Positions 33,172 to 41,347 of a stretch of 59,918 nt of DNA are shown here, piece by piece (position 1 is the stretch's first letter; each line of letters begins with the position of its first letter). The notes under the pieces were generated by a model. The model made no database searches and had not been told where the DNA came from. It saw only the letters and a list, made by a program, of their open reading frames with translations. The translations under genes were made by a program, and so were the position numbers. Origin of the DNA: an uncultured Eubacteriales bacterium (GTDB lineage Bacteria; Bacillota; Clostridia; Oscillospirales; Acutalibacteraceae); the NCBI GenBank assembly GCA_934486895.1, contig CAKSQZ010000010.1, positions 1 through 59,918 of the forward strand, read 5' to 3'.

Positions 33172-34779
33172 TTATTTTGACTGTTCAGTGTTGCTGTTCA
33201 TTTTTTTGCCTTTTTCGGTTATGATCATCAGTATTGCAGCCGCTGTTGTAACCGAAATAAACAGATAGAAAAACGTTTTTTCGGACACATTGTTTTCAGT
33301 ATGGACGCTGTCGGTGTTTTCTGCGGCCCGCTGTGTTATGTTCTGAAAGCTGTCGCCTTTTGCAGGCTCGTCCATATTCCGGTACATTTTAAGAAGTGCA
33401 TCATATTTTGCCTGTGTTACACCATAGTTGTCGGAAAGCTTTTTCTTGTCACTGTCCGACAATGCGGAATACTTATCAAGAAACGATTTTAGTGTTTGAT
33501 AATCGGCATATGTATATCGGTCGGGCTGTGTGCCCGGGAGCCTTGAATAAAGATCGGCGACTTCCATTACAGACGATATTTCGGCTGTCATTGTGGGCAT
33601 TTCGGTTTTGCCTGCTGAGGCGGATGCTGTTATTTTAGGAATATAGCTTTTCGAATCCGTATATCCGTAGATATCGCTTATTTCATATACAAAGTCGAAA
33701 GCCTTACCGTCTTTTCCGTCATGCTTTGCAAATTCGAGTTCCAAAGCATAGACCCCCTTCAGAATGTCTCCGCTGAGCACTTTGGTGTCCTCGCTTGAAA
33801 ACATATCCGCAAGGTCGATACTTATCAGACGATATGAGCCTGGCGAGAAAAATATATCCCTTGAAAAAACATATTGAGTGTAATCCGTTCCGTTTTTGGC
33901 AAGCGAACGCAGGCGGACGGTCATGTTCTGTTTATCAGATGATGGACCGCTCGAACGGATATAAAAATTCAGCCCCTTACACTCATTGAACATCTCAGTT
34001 GAAAAATACTTAACAAGGGTGATATCCGAAGTCCATGCGGCTTCACCCTTGACGCTGAATTTCAGTGCGCTCAGAGGTTTCATTTCATTTGAATTTTCGA
34101 CTGTGGGAACAGTGTTGCCCGACTGATCATACTCAACATCGGTACGTTTTCCGAAATTGACGAACATTCCGCTCGGACGCTGTGAATTGACATCATCGTA
34201 ATCAAGACTACCGCTGAAATGATTTCCGTCGGATATAAAAATATCGCTGAAAACAAGATCAAGCCTGCCTGTTTTGGCGGTCATTCCTACTGTTATATAG
34301 TTACCGTCAAATTCAGAAGCGGCAGATGTAAGCGGATACGATCCGTGCATAAAGTCAGACAGCGGGATCACAAGCTTGCTTATCTTGCCTTTCTCAACTT
34401 TACCGCTCGCAGTGAAGTTTCCGAGTCCGACCGTCACCTCGTCTGTCTCACTTTCCTCCGCAACATAGCAAAGCATTTCGAGCTTACCGCCAACTTTAAA
34501 AGCATCGACAAAATCGGCGGGAGATACCTTGCTCATTACAGCGCATTGCATATCCGACGGCTGATTTGTCATTATATGCTGCTGCCCGACACTGCCGAAG
34601 TTTTTAAACAGCTCGGAAGAGATCATTCTGCTGTTTTTCAGTACAGTCGCACAATTTTGAACTACCGACCACTCGGCGCTTCCCGAAACAAGCATTTTTG
34701 AAGTTTCGGCGGCGTTTACCGTGAAAAATGATTGCACGATCAAAGCAAAGACAGCAAGCAAAGATATTATTCTTTTCAT
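33172..34779 (-). CDS. Secreted, membrane-anchored surface protein with jelly-roll-like region
   Basis: The 535-residue protein has a signal peptide (about 1-23, ending VNA), an extracellular part with beta-rich stretches resembling carbohydrate-binding or galactose-binding-like folds (for example GKLEMLCYVAEESETDEVTV and LDLVFSDIFISDGNHF), a helical module at 405-470 (LYSRLP ... SDSDKKKLSDNYGVTQAKY) and a membrane segment at about 501-520. The helical module is clearly related to that of the 633-residue neighbour. No sortase motif is present, so the anchor is the membrane segment. Its ATG overlaps the stop of the MGMT-like gene by four bases. No enzyme motif was seen and the function is unknown. 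Confidence 0.72.
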   Translation of the reverse strand: MKRIISLLAVFALIVQSFFTVNAAETSKMLVSGSAEWSVVQNCATVLKNSRMISSELFKNFGSVGQQHIMTNQPSDMQCAVMSKVSPADFVDAFKVGGKLEMLCYVAEESETDEVTVGLGNFTASGKVEKGKISKLVIPLSDFMHGSYPLTSAASEFDGNYITVGMTAKTGRLDLVFSDIFISDGNHFSGSLDYDDVNSQRPSGMFVNFGKRTDVEYDQSGNTVPTVENSNEMKPLSALKFSVKGEAAWTSDITLVKYFSTEMFNECKGLNFYIRSSGPSSDKQNMTVRLRSLAKNGTDYTQYVFSRDIFFSPGSYRLISIDLADMFSSEDTKVLSGDILKGVYALELEFAKHDGKDGKAFDFVYEISDIYGYTDSKSYIPKITASASAGKTEMPTMTAEISSVMEVADLYSRLPGTQPDRYTYADYQTLKSFLDKYSALSDSDKKKLSDNYGVTQAKYDALLKMYRNMDEPAKGDSFQNITQRAAENTDSVHTENNVSEKTFFYLFISVTTAAAILMIITEKGKKMNSNTEQSK

Positions 34780-35105
34780 TTAAACACTCCGTTCTCAGAA
34801 AAGCTGCAACAATACTTTTTAAGATCGATATTATAATTATCAGACACCTGAACGCCCTCTTCCTCAAGCCACTGCTTTTGGATCTGCCTGCCGCCGAAAA
34901 CGAACTCCGGAGCAAGCGCACCCGATCTGTTTACAACTCTGTGGCATGGGACTGTTTTAGGTTGTTTATTGTGGTGAAGCGCGGTGCCTACGACCCGTGC
35001 CGCTCTCGGACTTCCGACCGCCGCGGCGACCATGCCGTAGGTTGCGACCTTACCTCTCGGGATAGATTTCACGGCGTTGTACACCTTTTCATAGAAATTA
35101 TCCAA
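34776..35105 (-). CDS. MGMT-family DNA alkyltransferase domain protein
   Basis: The 109-residue protein is only the C-terminal DNA-binding/active-site domain of O6-alkylguanine-DNA alkyltransferases. It has the helix-turn-helix GKVATYGMVAAAVGSPRAAR, the arginine finger region, and the active motif PCHRVV with the acceptor cysteine retained. Alkyltransferase-like (ATL) proteins of this size usually have Trp in place of Cys, so this one may still be an active methyltransferase. It overlaps the upstream MGL-like gene by eight bases and the downstream surface-protein gene by four, a surprising combination in one operon. Confidence 0.88.
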   Translation of the reverse strand: MDNFYEKVYNAVKSIPRGKVATYGMVAAAVGSPRAARVVGTALHHNKQPKTVPCHRVVNRSGALAPEFVFGGRQIQKQWLEEEGVQVSDNYNIDLKKYCCSFSENGVFK

Positions 35106-36372
35106 GCTTTAGTTCAACTCCGTTTTCAAGCATTTTCTGTGCAGCAAGAAGAATACCTGTTTTAGCGCTGTGAAAATTAAGTCCGCCCTGCATCCACGCG
35201 GCATAGGGTTCTCTCAGCGGGCCGTCCGCCGAAAGCTCGATCGAGGCGCCGTTTGTAAACGCACCCGCCGCCATGATGACCTGATCGTCATATCCCGGCA
35301 TATCCCACGGCTCGGGAGTGACATAAGCATCGACCGGCGCGCCCGACTGCATACCCTGACAAAACGAAACAAGCCCGTCGGCTGTTTTTAGCACGACTGT
35401 CTGGATAATGTCCGCGCGCTTTTCATCGTGTCGGGGCGTTACTTCAAAGCCGAGCAGCTCTAAAAACGCCGATGCGAAAACCGCTGATTTTAGTGCTTCT
35501 CCCGTTACATGAGGAGCGTTGAAAAGACCGAGATACAGCTCTCTCAGATGTCCGAGCGTCGCGCCGACTTCTTTGCCGATCCCAGGTGCTGTGAGTCGGC
35601 AGGCGCATTTTTCAACAAGCTCTTCCCTGCCTGCGATATAGCCGCCCGTCGGAGCAATTCCGCCGCCCGGATTTTTAATGAGTGAGCCCATTATAAGATC
35701 TGCGCCGAACTGTGTCGGTTCTGCCTTTTCGACAAACTCGCCGTAGCAGTTATCCACCATAACGATGATATCGCGGTTTACGGATTTGACCTCATCGATT
35801 ATATTTTTTATTGTGTTCACCGATAAAGACGGTCTGAGTGAATATCCGCGCGAACGCTGAATATAAACGACTTTAACGCCGCCTTTCTTAACTCTTTCGG
35901 TCATCTTTCCGATATTGACGGTGCCGTCGGGCTTCAGATCGATCTGCTCATATTTAATGCCGAATTCCGAGAAAGAGCCGCTCGCCTCTCTCAGTCCGAG
36001 CGTTGAAAGCAAAGTATCGTACGGCTCGCCTGTGACGCTGAGCATAGTATCATTCGGGCGCAGCACACCGAAAAGCGCGGTTGCGATAGTGTGTGTGCCG
36101 GAAACGAAGTTGTGACGATAAATGGAATCCTCTGCTCCGACAATATCGGCGAACACGCTTTCAAGCGTTTCTCTGCCTCTGTCCGAATAGCCGTAGCCTG
36201 TTGAGCCGCCGAAATACGACTCACTGACGCGGTTATCGATAAACGCTTTCAAGACTTTGTTCTGATTGTATTCCGTTATTTCGTCTATCTCGCAAAACGA
36301 CGGCTCAACAATTAAAAGCGCCTTTTTGCCGACAGACAGTATCCGATCGTCTATCTTAAAAAAATCATTCAA
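35098..36372 (-). CDS. Methionine gamma-lyase-like PLP enzyme (aluminium-resistance family)
   Basis: The 424-residue protein belongs to the PLP-dependent family annotated as methionine gamma-lyase family or aluminium resistance protein. ESYFGGSTGYGYSDRGRETL at the N-terminal part, FVSGTHTIATALFGVLRPND, the Asp-containing VMVDNCYGEFVE and the PLP lysine in MGSLIKNPGGGIAPTGGYIA are characteristic. The true substrate of this family is poorly defined; a sulfur amino acid lyase is the usual guess. The gene starts two bases after the GNAT gene stop and belongs to the long leftward operon running back to murD. Confidence 0.9.
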   Translation of the reverse strand: MNDFFKIDDRILSVGKKALLIVEPSFCEIDEITEYNQNKVLKAFIDNRVSESYFGGSTGYGYSDRGRETLESVFADIVGAEDSIYRHNFVSGTHTIATALFGVLRPNDTMLSVTGEPYDTLLSTLGLREASGSFSEFGIKYEQIDLKPDGTVNIGKMTERVKKGGVKVVYIQRSRGYSLRPSLSVNTIKNIIDEVKSVNRDIIVMVDNCYGEFVEKAEPTQFGADLIMGSLIKNPGGGIAPTGGYIAGREELVEKCACRLTAPGIGKEVGATLGHLRELYLGLFNAPHVTGEALKSAVFASAFLELLGFEVTPRHDEKRADIIQTVVLKTADGLVSFCQGMQSGAPVDAYVTPEPWDMPGYDDQVIMAAGAFTNGASIELSADGPLREPYAAWMQGGLNFHSAKTGILLAAQKMLENGVELKLG

Positions 36373-36374
36373 TT

Positions 36375-37037
36375 TCAGTTCAACTTCCTTATCTCAAATT
36401 CATCGCATATTTCAAATCCGAGTTTATGATAAAATTCATCGTTTTTGCCATAGGCTTTATATAAGTACACACCGGAATAGTCGGACAGCACCGATTTTAA
36501 AAGTGCGGTGCCCTCGCCCTGACTGCGGTGAGCTGTATCAACGCACACCGCTCGGACAACAGCGGTATCGTCTGCCTGAGATACAATACAGACGCCGTTT
36601 TCGGATGAATAGACGCGCACTGAATTTTGCCTTATCGCCCGATGAAGGGTCAGCGAAAATTCATTGTAATCCGGCAATGAAAACTCTTTTGAAAGCAAGC
36701 TGTATATAAATTTATAATCGGCATACGAACCTGTATCATTGAAATTTCCAAAGCCTTTTTTAAAGGCGATTTCGCCTGACTCCAAGACTGCCCCGCCGAA
36801 CACAGCGCCGACTTTCTTATCGGAAAGAAGCAGATCGCATCCGAGCATTTTTGAAAACGCTTTAATTTCGTCGGCATCGTCCTTAGATACATCGCCGCTC
36901 AGAATAAGTCTGCCGCCGTCGTTTTGAAAGACGGCGGTTTCGCTTTTATATATCGGTGTTCCCGATTTTGCGTTTGATGAGATCACGGCGCATTGAATAT
37001 CCGTGATCGGTAAAACGCCTGTGAACAGCTTTATCAT
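36375..37037 (-). CDS. GNAT-family N-acetyltransferase
   Basis: The 220-residue protein has a C-terminal GNAT core with the acetyl-CoA pyrophosphate-binding motif VVRAVCVDTAHRSQGEGTAL and a late YKAYGKNDEFYHKLGFEICD segment typical of the family. The N-terminal half is a related but diverged domain. The acceptor substrate cannot be told. I chose the ATG at 37037, which overlaps the stop of the M42 peptidase gene by four bases; the open frame runs 36 residues further upstream inside that gene without a ribosome site. Confidence 0.82.
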   Translation of the reverse strand: MIKLFTGVLPITDIQCAVISSNAKSGTPIYKSETAVFQNDGGRLILSGDVSKDDADEIKAFSKMLGCDLLLSDKKVGAVFGGAVLESGEIAFKKGFGNFNDTGSYADYKFIYSLLSKEFSLPDYNEFSLTLHRAIRQNSVRVYSSENGVCIVSQADDTAVVRAVCVDTAHRSQGEGTALLKSVLSDYSGVYLYKAYGKNDEFYHKLGFEICDEFEIRKLN

Positions 37038-38041
37038 TCGAGCGAGCCCGAGGCGATCAACCGCGCCATTTCGGTTGCGGCGCGATAAACACTTTCTATG
37101 TCCTCGATATTTGCCGCCGCACACTGCGAATGAATATATCTGCACGGAACGGAAAGTGCGAGAGTTCTCACTCCGCTTTTCGATATATGAACAGCGGAGG
37201 CGTTATTGCCGCCTGCGACCGCTCTTTTCGGCTGAACTTTAACGCCGAGGTCGAGAGCCGCATTGTAGTAGCCACGGTCATAGACTGTGCCCCTGTCCAT
37301 AAACGAAACGACAGCACCGTTTGAAAGGCGGCAAACATCTTCGCCGTCTGCCGTTTTGTGAATATCGGAGGCGGTTGTCGATTCGATAATTATTGCGCTT
37401 TCGGGTGATACCGAATAAGCCGCACACCTGACACCGCGGCAGCCGACTTCCTCGCCTGTTGAAAAGGTGAATGTAAGATCGTAGGGCTGTGGGCGTCTTA
37501 TCATCTCGGTGAGGATCGCGACACCTGCCTTATCGTCTATCGAACGGGCAAAAAGCGTGTTGCCTGCGATAATACATTCGTGATCAAAAACTGCGGTGCT
37601 TCCGACCTTAACAAGCTTTTCGGCTTGTTCCTTACTATCCGCGCCGATATCGATAAACATTTCATCGAACGGCACGATTTTTTCTTTTTCGTCGGCTTTC
37701 AGCAGATGAACGGGCCTGCCGCCGATAACGCCGATTGTATCGCCTATTTTCACTCTTCTGCCGAAAACGACTCTCGGATCAATACCGCCGACAGGTGAAA
37801 AACGAAGTTCTCCGCTCTCCTCGATATGCGTTATGATAAAGCCGACTTCGTCCATATGAGCGTCCAGCATGAGGCGGACAGCTGCTCTGTTTTCTCCGCG
37901 CTTTTGCACTATTATATTGCCGGCTCTGTCTATCTCGTAGTCCGAATAGTCCTTAATATCCTCGATTATTGCTTTTCTGAGCAACAACTCATCGCCTGAG
38001 ACAGACGGAATTGAAATATATTTTTTCAGCCTTTCGAGCAT
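37034..38041 (-). CDS. M42-family metallo-aminopeptidase
   Basis: The 335-residue protein is a cytosolic dinuclear metal aminopeptidase or endoglucanase-named M42 (FrvX/YsdC/TET-like) protein. Metal ligands and catalytic residues are visible in DAHMDEVGF (His, Asp), RSIDDKAG (bridging Asp), STGEEVGCRG (catalytic and ligand Glu) and the late SVPCRYIHS (His). M42 enzymes form large dodecamers and trim peptides. The ATG overlaps by one base the stop of an upstream M42 paralogue (TAATG), so the pair are translated together. Confidence 0.93.
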   Translation of the reverse strand: MLERLKKYISIPSVSGDELLLRKAIIEDIKDYSDYEIDRAGNIIVQKRGENRAAVRLMLDAHMDEVGFIITHIEESGELRFSPVGGIDPRVVFGRRVKIGDTIGVIGGRPVHLLKADEKEKIVPFDEMFIDIGADSKEQAEKLVKVGSTAVFDHECIIAGNTLFARSIDDKAGVAILTEMIRRPQPYDLTFTFSTGEEVGCRGVRCAAYSVSPESAIIIESTTASDIHKTADGEDVCRLSNGAVVSFMDRGTVYDRGYYNAALDLGVKVQPKRAVAGGNNASAVHISKSGVRTLALSVPCRYIHSQCAAANIEDIESVYRAATEMARLIASGSLE

Positions 38042-39054
38042 TACCGATCACCGTCCCTTTCCACGACAAACGAGCTCATTAAAAGAGCTGTGTTTTCAAT
38101 ATCGGAAAGCTCGACTATCTCGACAGGGGTGTGCATATTCCTCTGCGGAATTGAAACAAGCCCGCATTCGATACCGCTTTTTGTGACTGAGATATAGTCG
38201 GCATCGGTGGAGGTTTCACCGCCCATGACCTCGAGCTGATACTCGATTTTCTCATGCTCTGCAAGTGAAACGAGCGTATCGCTGACGCTTCTTGAAAGCA
38301 CGGGCGAAATTCCTATCATCGGGCCTTTTCCGAGTTTGCCGCACTTATGGTCGGGAACGCCGTTTGCCTTGGCGAACGAAACATCGCAGGCAAGAGCTTG
38401 ATCGGGCGTATATTCAAAGGCTGCAGTTTTCGCGCCGACGCCGTTAAGCTCTTCACCCTGGCTGAATGAGAAAACAACCGTGCTTTGCGGACGGTTTTCT
38501 GAGAGTTTTTGCGCCGCCAGGATCAATGCGGTGCAGGCCGCTCTGTCGTCAAGCGAGCGTGCGGTCACTCTGCCGTTCGCCATGCTCTGCGGTTCGGTCG
38601 AAAACGCGGCATAATCGCCGACGCTTATTATGTCTTTCGCTTTTTCGCCTAGTCCCGTGTCCAAAAACATATCGTCTATGCTCGGAAATTTATCCGATTT
38701 TTCCTTTTGCAGATGCGGAGGCACCGATATAACGACTGCCGGAACTTTCTGCTTTCCGAAAACATTGAGAATACTTGCAGGCAATGTGCGGACATCGGGG
38801 CCGCCGACCTTTGCAATGCGCAAAAAGCCGTCGTCAAACACCTGTGTTACGACAAATCCGACCTGATCGATATGCGCTTCGAGCATTATTTTTTTATCCG
38901 TTCCGTGCATCAGCGCTATGACGCTGCCGTCACGTCGGGTGATGACTTCATCGACATATGGCTCTATCAGGATTTTGACTGTTTCTGCACAGCCGTGCAG
39001 CGAGCCTAAATGGTCGCTTTCGCACAGCTTAAAGAGAATTTCCTTTGTATTCAT
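38041..39054 (-). CDS. M42-family metallo-aminopeptidase (second copy)
   Basis: The 337-residue protein is a diverged paralogue of its downstream neighbour. It keeps EAHIDQVGF (His, Asp), RSLDDRAA (bridging Asp), SQGEELNGVG (Glu pair) and SIPQRNMHTPVE (His ligand). The two M42 proteins may form homo- or hetero-oligomers; heteromeric TET complexes are known. It starts 15 bases after the murD stop in the same leftward operon, linking peptide turnover with peptidoglycan precursor synthesis only by position. Confidence 0.92.
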   Translation of the reverse strand: MNTKEILFKLCESDHLGSLHGCAETVKILIEPYVDEVITRRDGSVIALMHGTDKKIMLEAHIDQVGFVVTQVFDDGFLRIAKVGGPDVRTLPASILNVFGKQKVPAVVISVPPHLQKEKSDKFPSIDDMFLDTGLGEKAKDIISVGDYAAFSTEPQSMANGRVTARSLDDRAACTALILAAQKLSENRPQSTVVFSFSQGEELNGVGAKTAAFEYTPDQALACDVSFAKANGVPDHKCGKLGKGPMIGISPVLSRSVSDTLVSLAEHEKIEYQLEVMGGETSTDADYISVTKSGIECGLVSIPQRNMHTPVEIVELSDIENTALLMSSFVVERDGDR

Positions 39055-39069
39055 TTACAACCCTTCCGA

Positions 39070-40458
39070 TCAAAGACCGTTTACTATTGATTTGAAATGT
39101 CTGCCGCGCTCTTCAAAATTGCGATATTTATCGAAGCTCGCGCTTGCAGGCGACATTGAAACGACATCGCCCGAAACTGCGTTTTCCCTTGCGGCTTTAA
39201 CTGCTTCCTCAAGATCTTCCACTCTTATTATCTTCGTTTTTTCGGGATCATATTCATCGCTGCTTTTGACGGCAGCTTCAATTTTATCGGCTGTTGCTCC
39301 GAGGAGGATCAGCGTTTTGACATACTTATTCACATAGGGCGCAAGCGGTTCATAAGGGATATGCTTATCATAGCCGCCTGCGATAATGATAATTCTCTTG
39401 CCGAACGCCTTTAAGCCTGCGATAGTTCTTGTCGGTGTGCTGGCGATAGAATCATTATAGTATTTAACACCGTCTAATTCTCTGACAAATTCAATGCGGT
39501 GCTCCACACCGCCGAACTCGCGGGCGACTGCCGCCATATCTTCGGGACTGACTTCATCGCTGACCGCCGACATTGCGGTGAGATAATTCTCGATATTATG
39601 ATCGCCTGGAAGCTTTATATCCTTTGCATTCATAACAAACCTGCGGGAGGCTTTATCGGCAAGGTAAATATCGCGGTTTGCATCGCAATACGCGCCGTCA
39701 TCGACCTCGTGCAGACGGCTGAATGTGCAAAGTCGGCCTCTGACAAGGTCGAACATGGTTTTTGTTATATCATTATCCGCATTGAGAACGGTTTTTGAAA
39801 ATGCATTCTGATGATTGATTATGTTGAGCTTTGCGCCGACATACTCCTCCATTGTGCCGTGGACATTGAGATGATTGGGGGATACATTGGTCACAACGGC
39901 GACATCGGGGCTTTCGCGCATGGAAAGAAGCTGGAACGATGAAAGCTCTACGACCGCACGATCGTCAGGCGAGATCTCTGTGACGAGCGGGAACAGAGCC
40001 TTGCCGATATTGCCGCCGAGGAACACTTTTTTACCTGCCTTTTTAAGCATTTCGGCAATGACAGAGGTTGTCGTCGTCTTACCGTCGGATCCTGTTACGG
40101 CATAGACCTTGCACGGGCAAAGATCAAAAAACAGCTCCATTTCCGAAGTAACGACAACTCCGTTTTTACGATACGCTGTGAGCTTTTCATCATTATAATA
40201 AATTCCGGGTGCACGGATTATCACATCGACATCGAGATCATCCATATAATCATCGCCGCATTTGAGCGGAATATTATTCTCTTTCAAGACTACACCGAAC
40301 TCTCTGAGTTCATCGATATTCTTTTTATCGCAAGCCAGAACATCTGCGCCGAGCTTTTTGAGCATTGCACAGACAGGCGCATTTGAGACGCCTATTCCGA
40401 CAACGGCAATTTTTTTACCCTTGAGCTCATTCAAAAATCTCTCTACTCTTTCGTCCAT
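39070..40458 (-). CDS. murD: UDP-N-acetylmuramoyl-L-alanine--D-glutamate ligase
   Basis: MurD adds D-glutamate to UDP-MurNAc-L-Ala in the cytosol. The 462-residue protein is full length: N-terminal UDP-binding Rossmann fold (KIAVVGIGVSNAPVCAML), the ATP loop AVTGSDGKTTTT, the central NVSPNHLNVHGTMEEYVGAK, and VEHRIEFVRELDGVKYYNDS followed by STPTRTIAGL, all specific to MurD. The ligand supplier murI is also in this window but in another operon. It lies 15 bases after the metallophosphoesterase gene. Confidence 0.97.
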   Translation of the reverse strand: MDERVERFLNELKGKKIAVVGIGVSNAPVCAMLKKLGADVLACDKKNIDELREFGVVLKENNIPLKCGDDYMDDLDVDVIIRAPGIYYNDEKLTAYRKNGVVVTSEMELFFDLCPCKVYAVTGSDGKTTTTSVIAEMLKKAGKKVFLGGNIGKALFPLVTEISPDDRAVVELSSFQLLSMRESPDVAVVTNVSPNHLNVHGTMEEYVGAKLNIINHQNAFSKTVLNADNDITKTMFDLVRGRLCTFSRLHEVDDGAYCDANRDIYLADKASRRFVMNAKDIKLPGDHNIENYLTAMSAVSDEVSPEDMAAVAREFGGVEHRIEFVRELDGVKYYNDSIASTPTRTIAGLKAFGKRIIIIAGGYDKHIPYEPLAPYVNKYVKTLILLGATADKIEAAVKSSDEYDPEKTKIIRVEDLEEAVKAARENAVSGDVVSMSPASASFDKYRNFEERGRHFKSIVNGL

Positions 40459-40473
40459 TTATATCAACCTTTC

Positions 40474-41208
40474 TTATTCGTCAAATGCGGGATCGGTATC
40501 GTCCGCAGAGTCCTCCTGCGCAGGCGTCGGGTCGCTGAAAAGCTCGCTTCCCGAAAGCGGAATATAATCCATAAACACGCTTGTGTGGCGCGGCGTTATT
40601 TCTTTATCGAGATGGATCGAACCGAAATACCATTTGCGGAATTTGCAATTTGAATTGAGCTCTTCAAAATAAGCATTCAGAACATTGACATCGCTCGGCT
40701 TTTGCGATCGGAATCGAAGCGCGTTTTTGATCTTTGCGGGCGGTTCATGCGTTATGATGTAATCGACAGTGTCCGAACACTCAGCCAGATTTTCACTGCC
40801 TTCGAGCATTTCCTCGCGGGTGGGGAGTTTTTCGTCCGATCCGGGCACTGCAAGGTCCGTCACCTCGCCGCCGCCGAATGTGTAGATCTTCAGTCCGTCG
40901 ATCGTGAAAATCTGACCGCGGCACATATGATAGAGCTTTTTATAGATCCTGTGCACAACGCCGCCTTTATAAACGGTCTTACGATATCTGTTGAGCTTTG
41001 ATACATCGTCGTGCGCGCCGTCAAGAAAGCAGACATTGTATTTTCTTGTGCCGAGGTATTTCAAGATCTTCTTTTCCCTTTTGCTTCCGTCCCACAAAAA
41101 GCCGAAATCACCGGCGATTATAAGCGTATCTCCGTCGGAAAGCTGACGCAATCCGGCATCATAAAGCCGTTCTTCATCGCCGTGCATATCTCCTGTTACG
41201 ATTACCAT
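40474..41208 (-). CDS. Calcineurin-like metallophosphoesterase
   Basis: The 244-residue protein has the binuclear phosphoesterase motifs in order: GDMHGD (residues 6-11), GDFGFLWDG, a variant of GDxxD-type third block (FLDGAHDD in place of the usual GNHD), and THEPP with SIHLDKE towards the end. The GNHD block is altered to GAHD, which may affect catalysis. It appears in the small cytosolic phosphoesterases of gut clostridia, whose substrate is unknown. The C-terminal 25 residues are acidic and proline-containing. Start chosen at ATG 41208 after AAAGGA. It is the first gene of the long leftward operon with murD. Confidence 0.82.
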   Translation of the reverse strand: MVIVTGDMHGDEERLYDAGLRQLSDGDTLIIAGDFGFLWDGSKREKKILKYLGTRKYNVCFLDGAHDDVSKLNRYRKTVYKGGVVHRIYKKLYHMCRGQIFTIDGLKIYTFGGGEVTDLAVPGSDEKLPTREEMLEGSENLAECSDTVDYIITHEPPAKIKNALRFRSQKPSDVNVLNAYFEELNSNCKFRKWYFGSIHLDKEITPRHTSVFMDYIPLSGSELFSDPTPAQEDSADDTDPAFDE

Positions 41209-41241
41209 AATTTTTCCTTTCAAAAAAATTTATAAAAACAC

Positions 41242-41270
41242 TTTAAAATTCGTTTGATATTTGTTATACT
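41242..41270 (+). promoter_or_regulatory. Putative SigA promoter of the D,D-carboxypeptidase gene
   Basis: TTTAAA, 17-base spacer, TATACT, with a leader of about 70 A+T-rich bases before the ATG. The -35 matches four of six. Confidence 0.45.
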
Positions 41271-41347
41271 GATAAAAGATATTATATCATATAAACTGAA
41301 TTTTTTCTACTGCTAATATAATTTTTTAAAGGGGAAGTTTAAAGATT

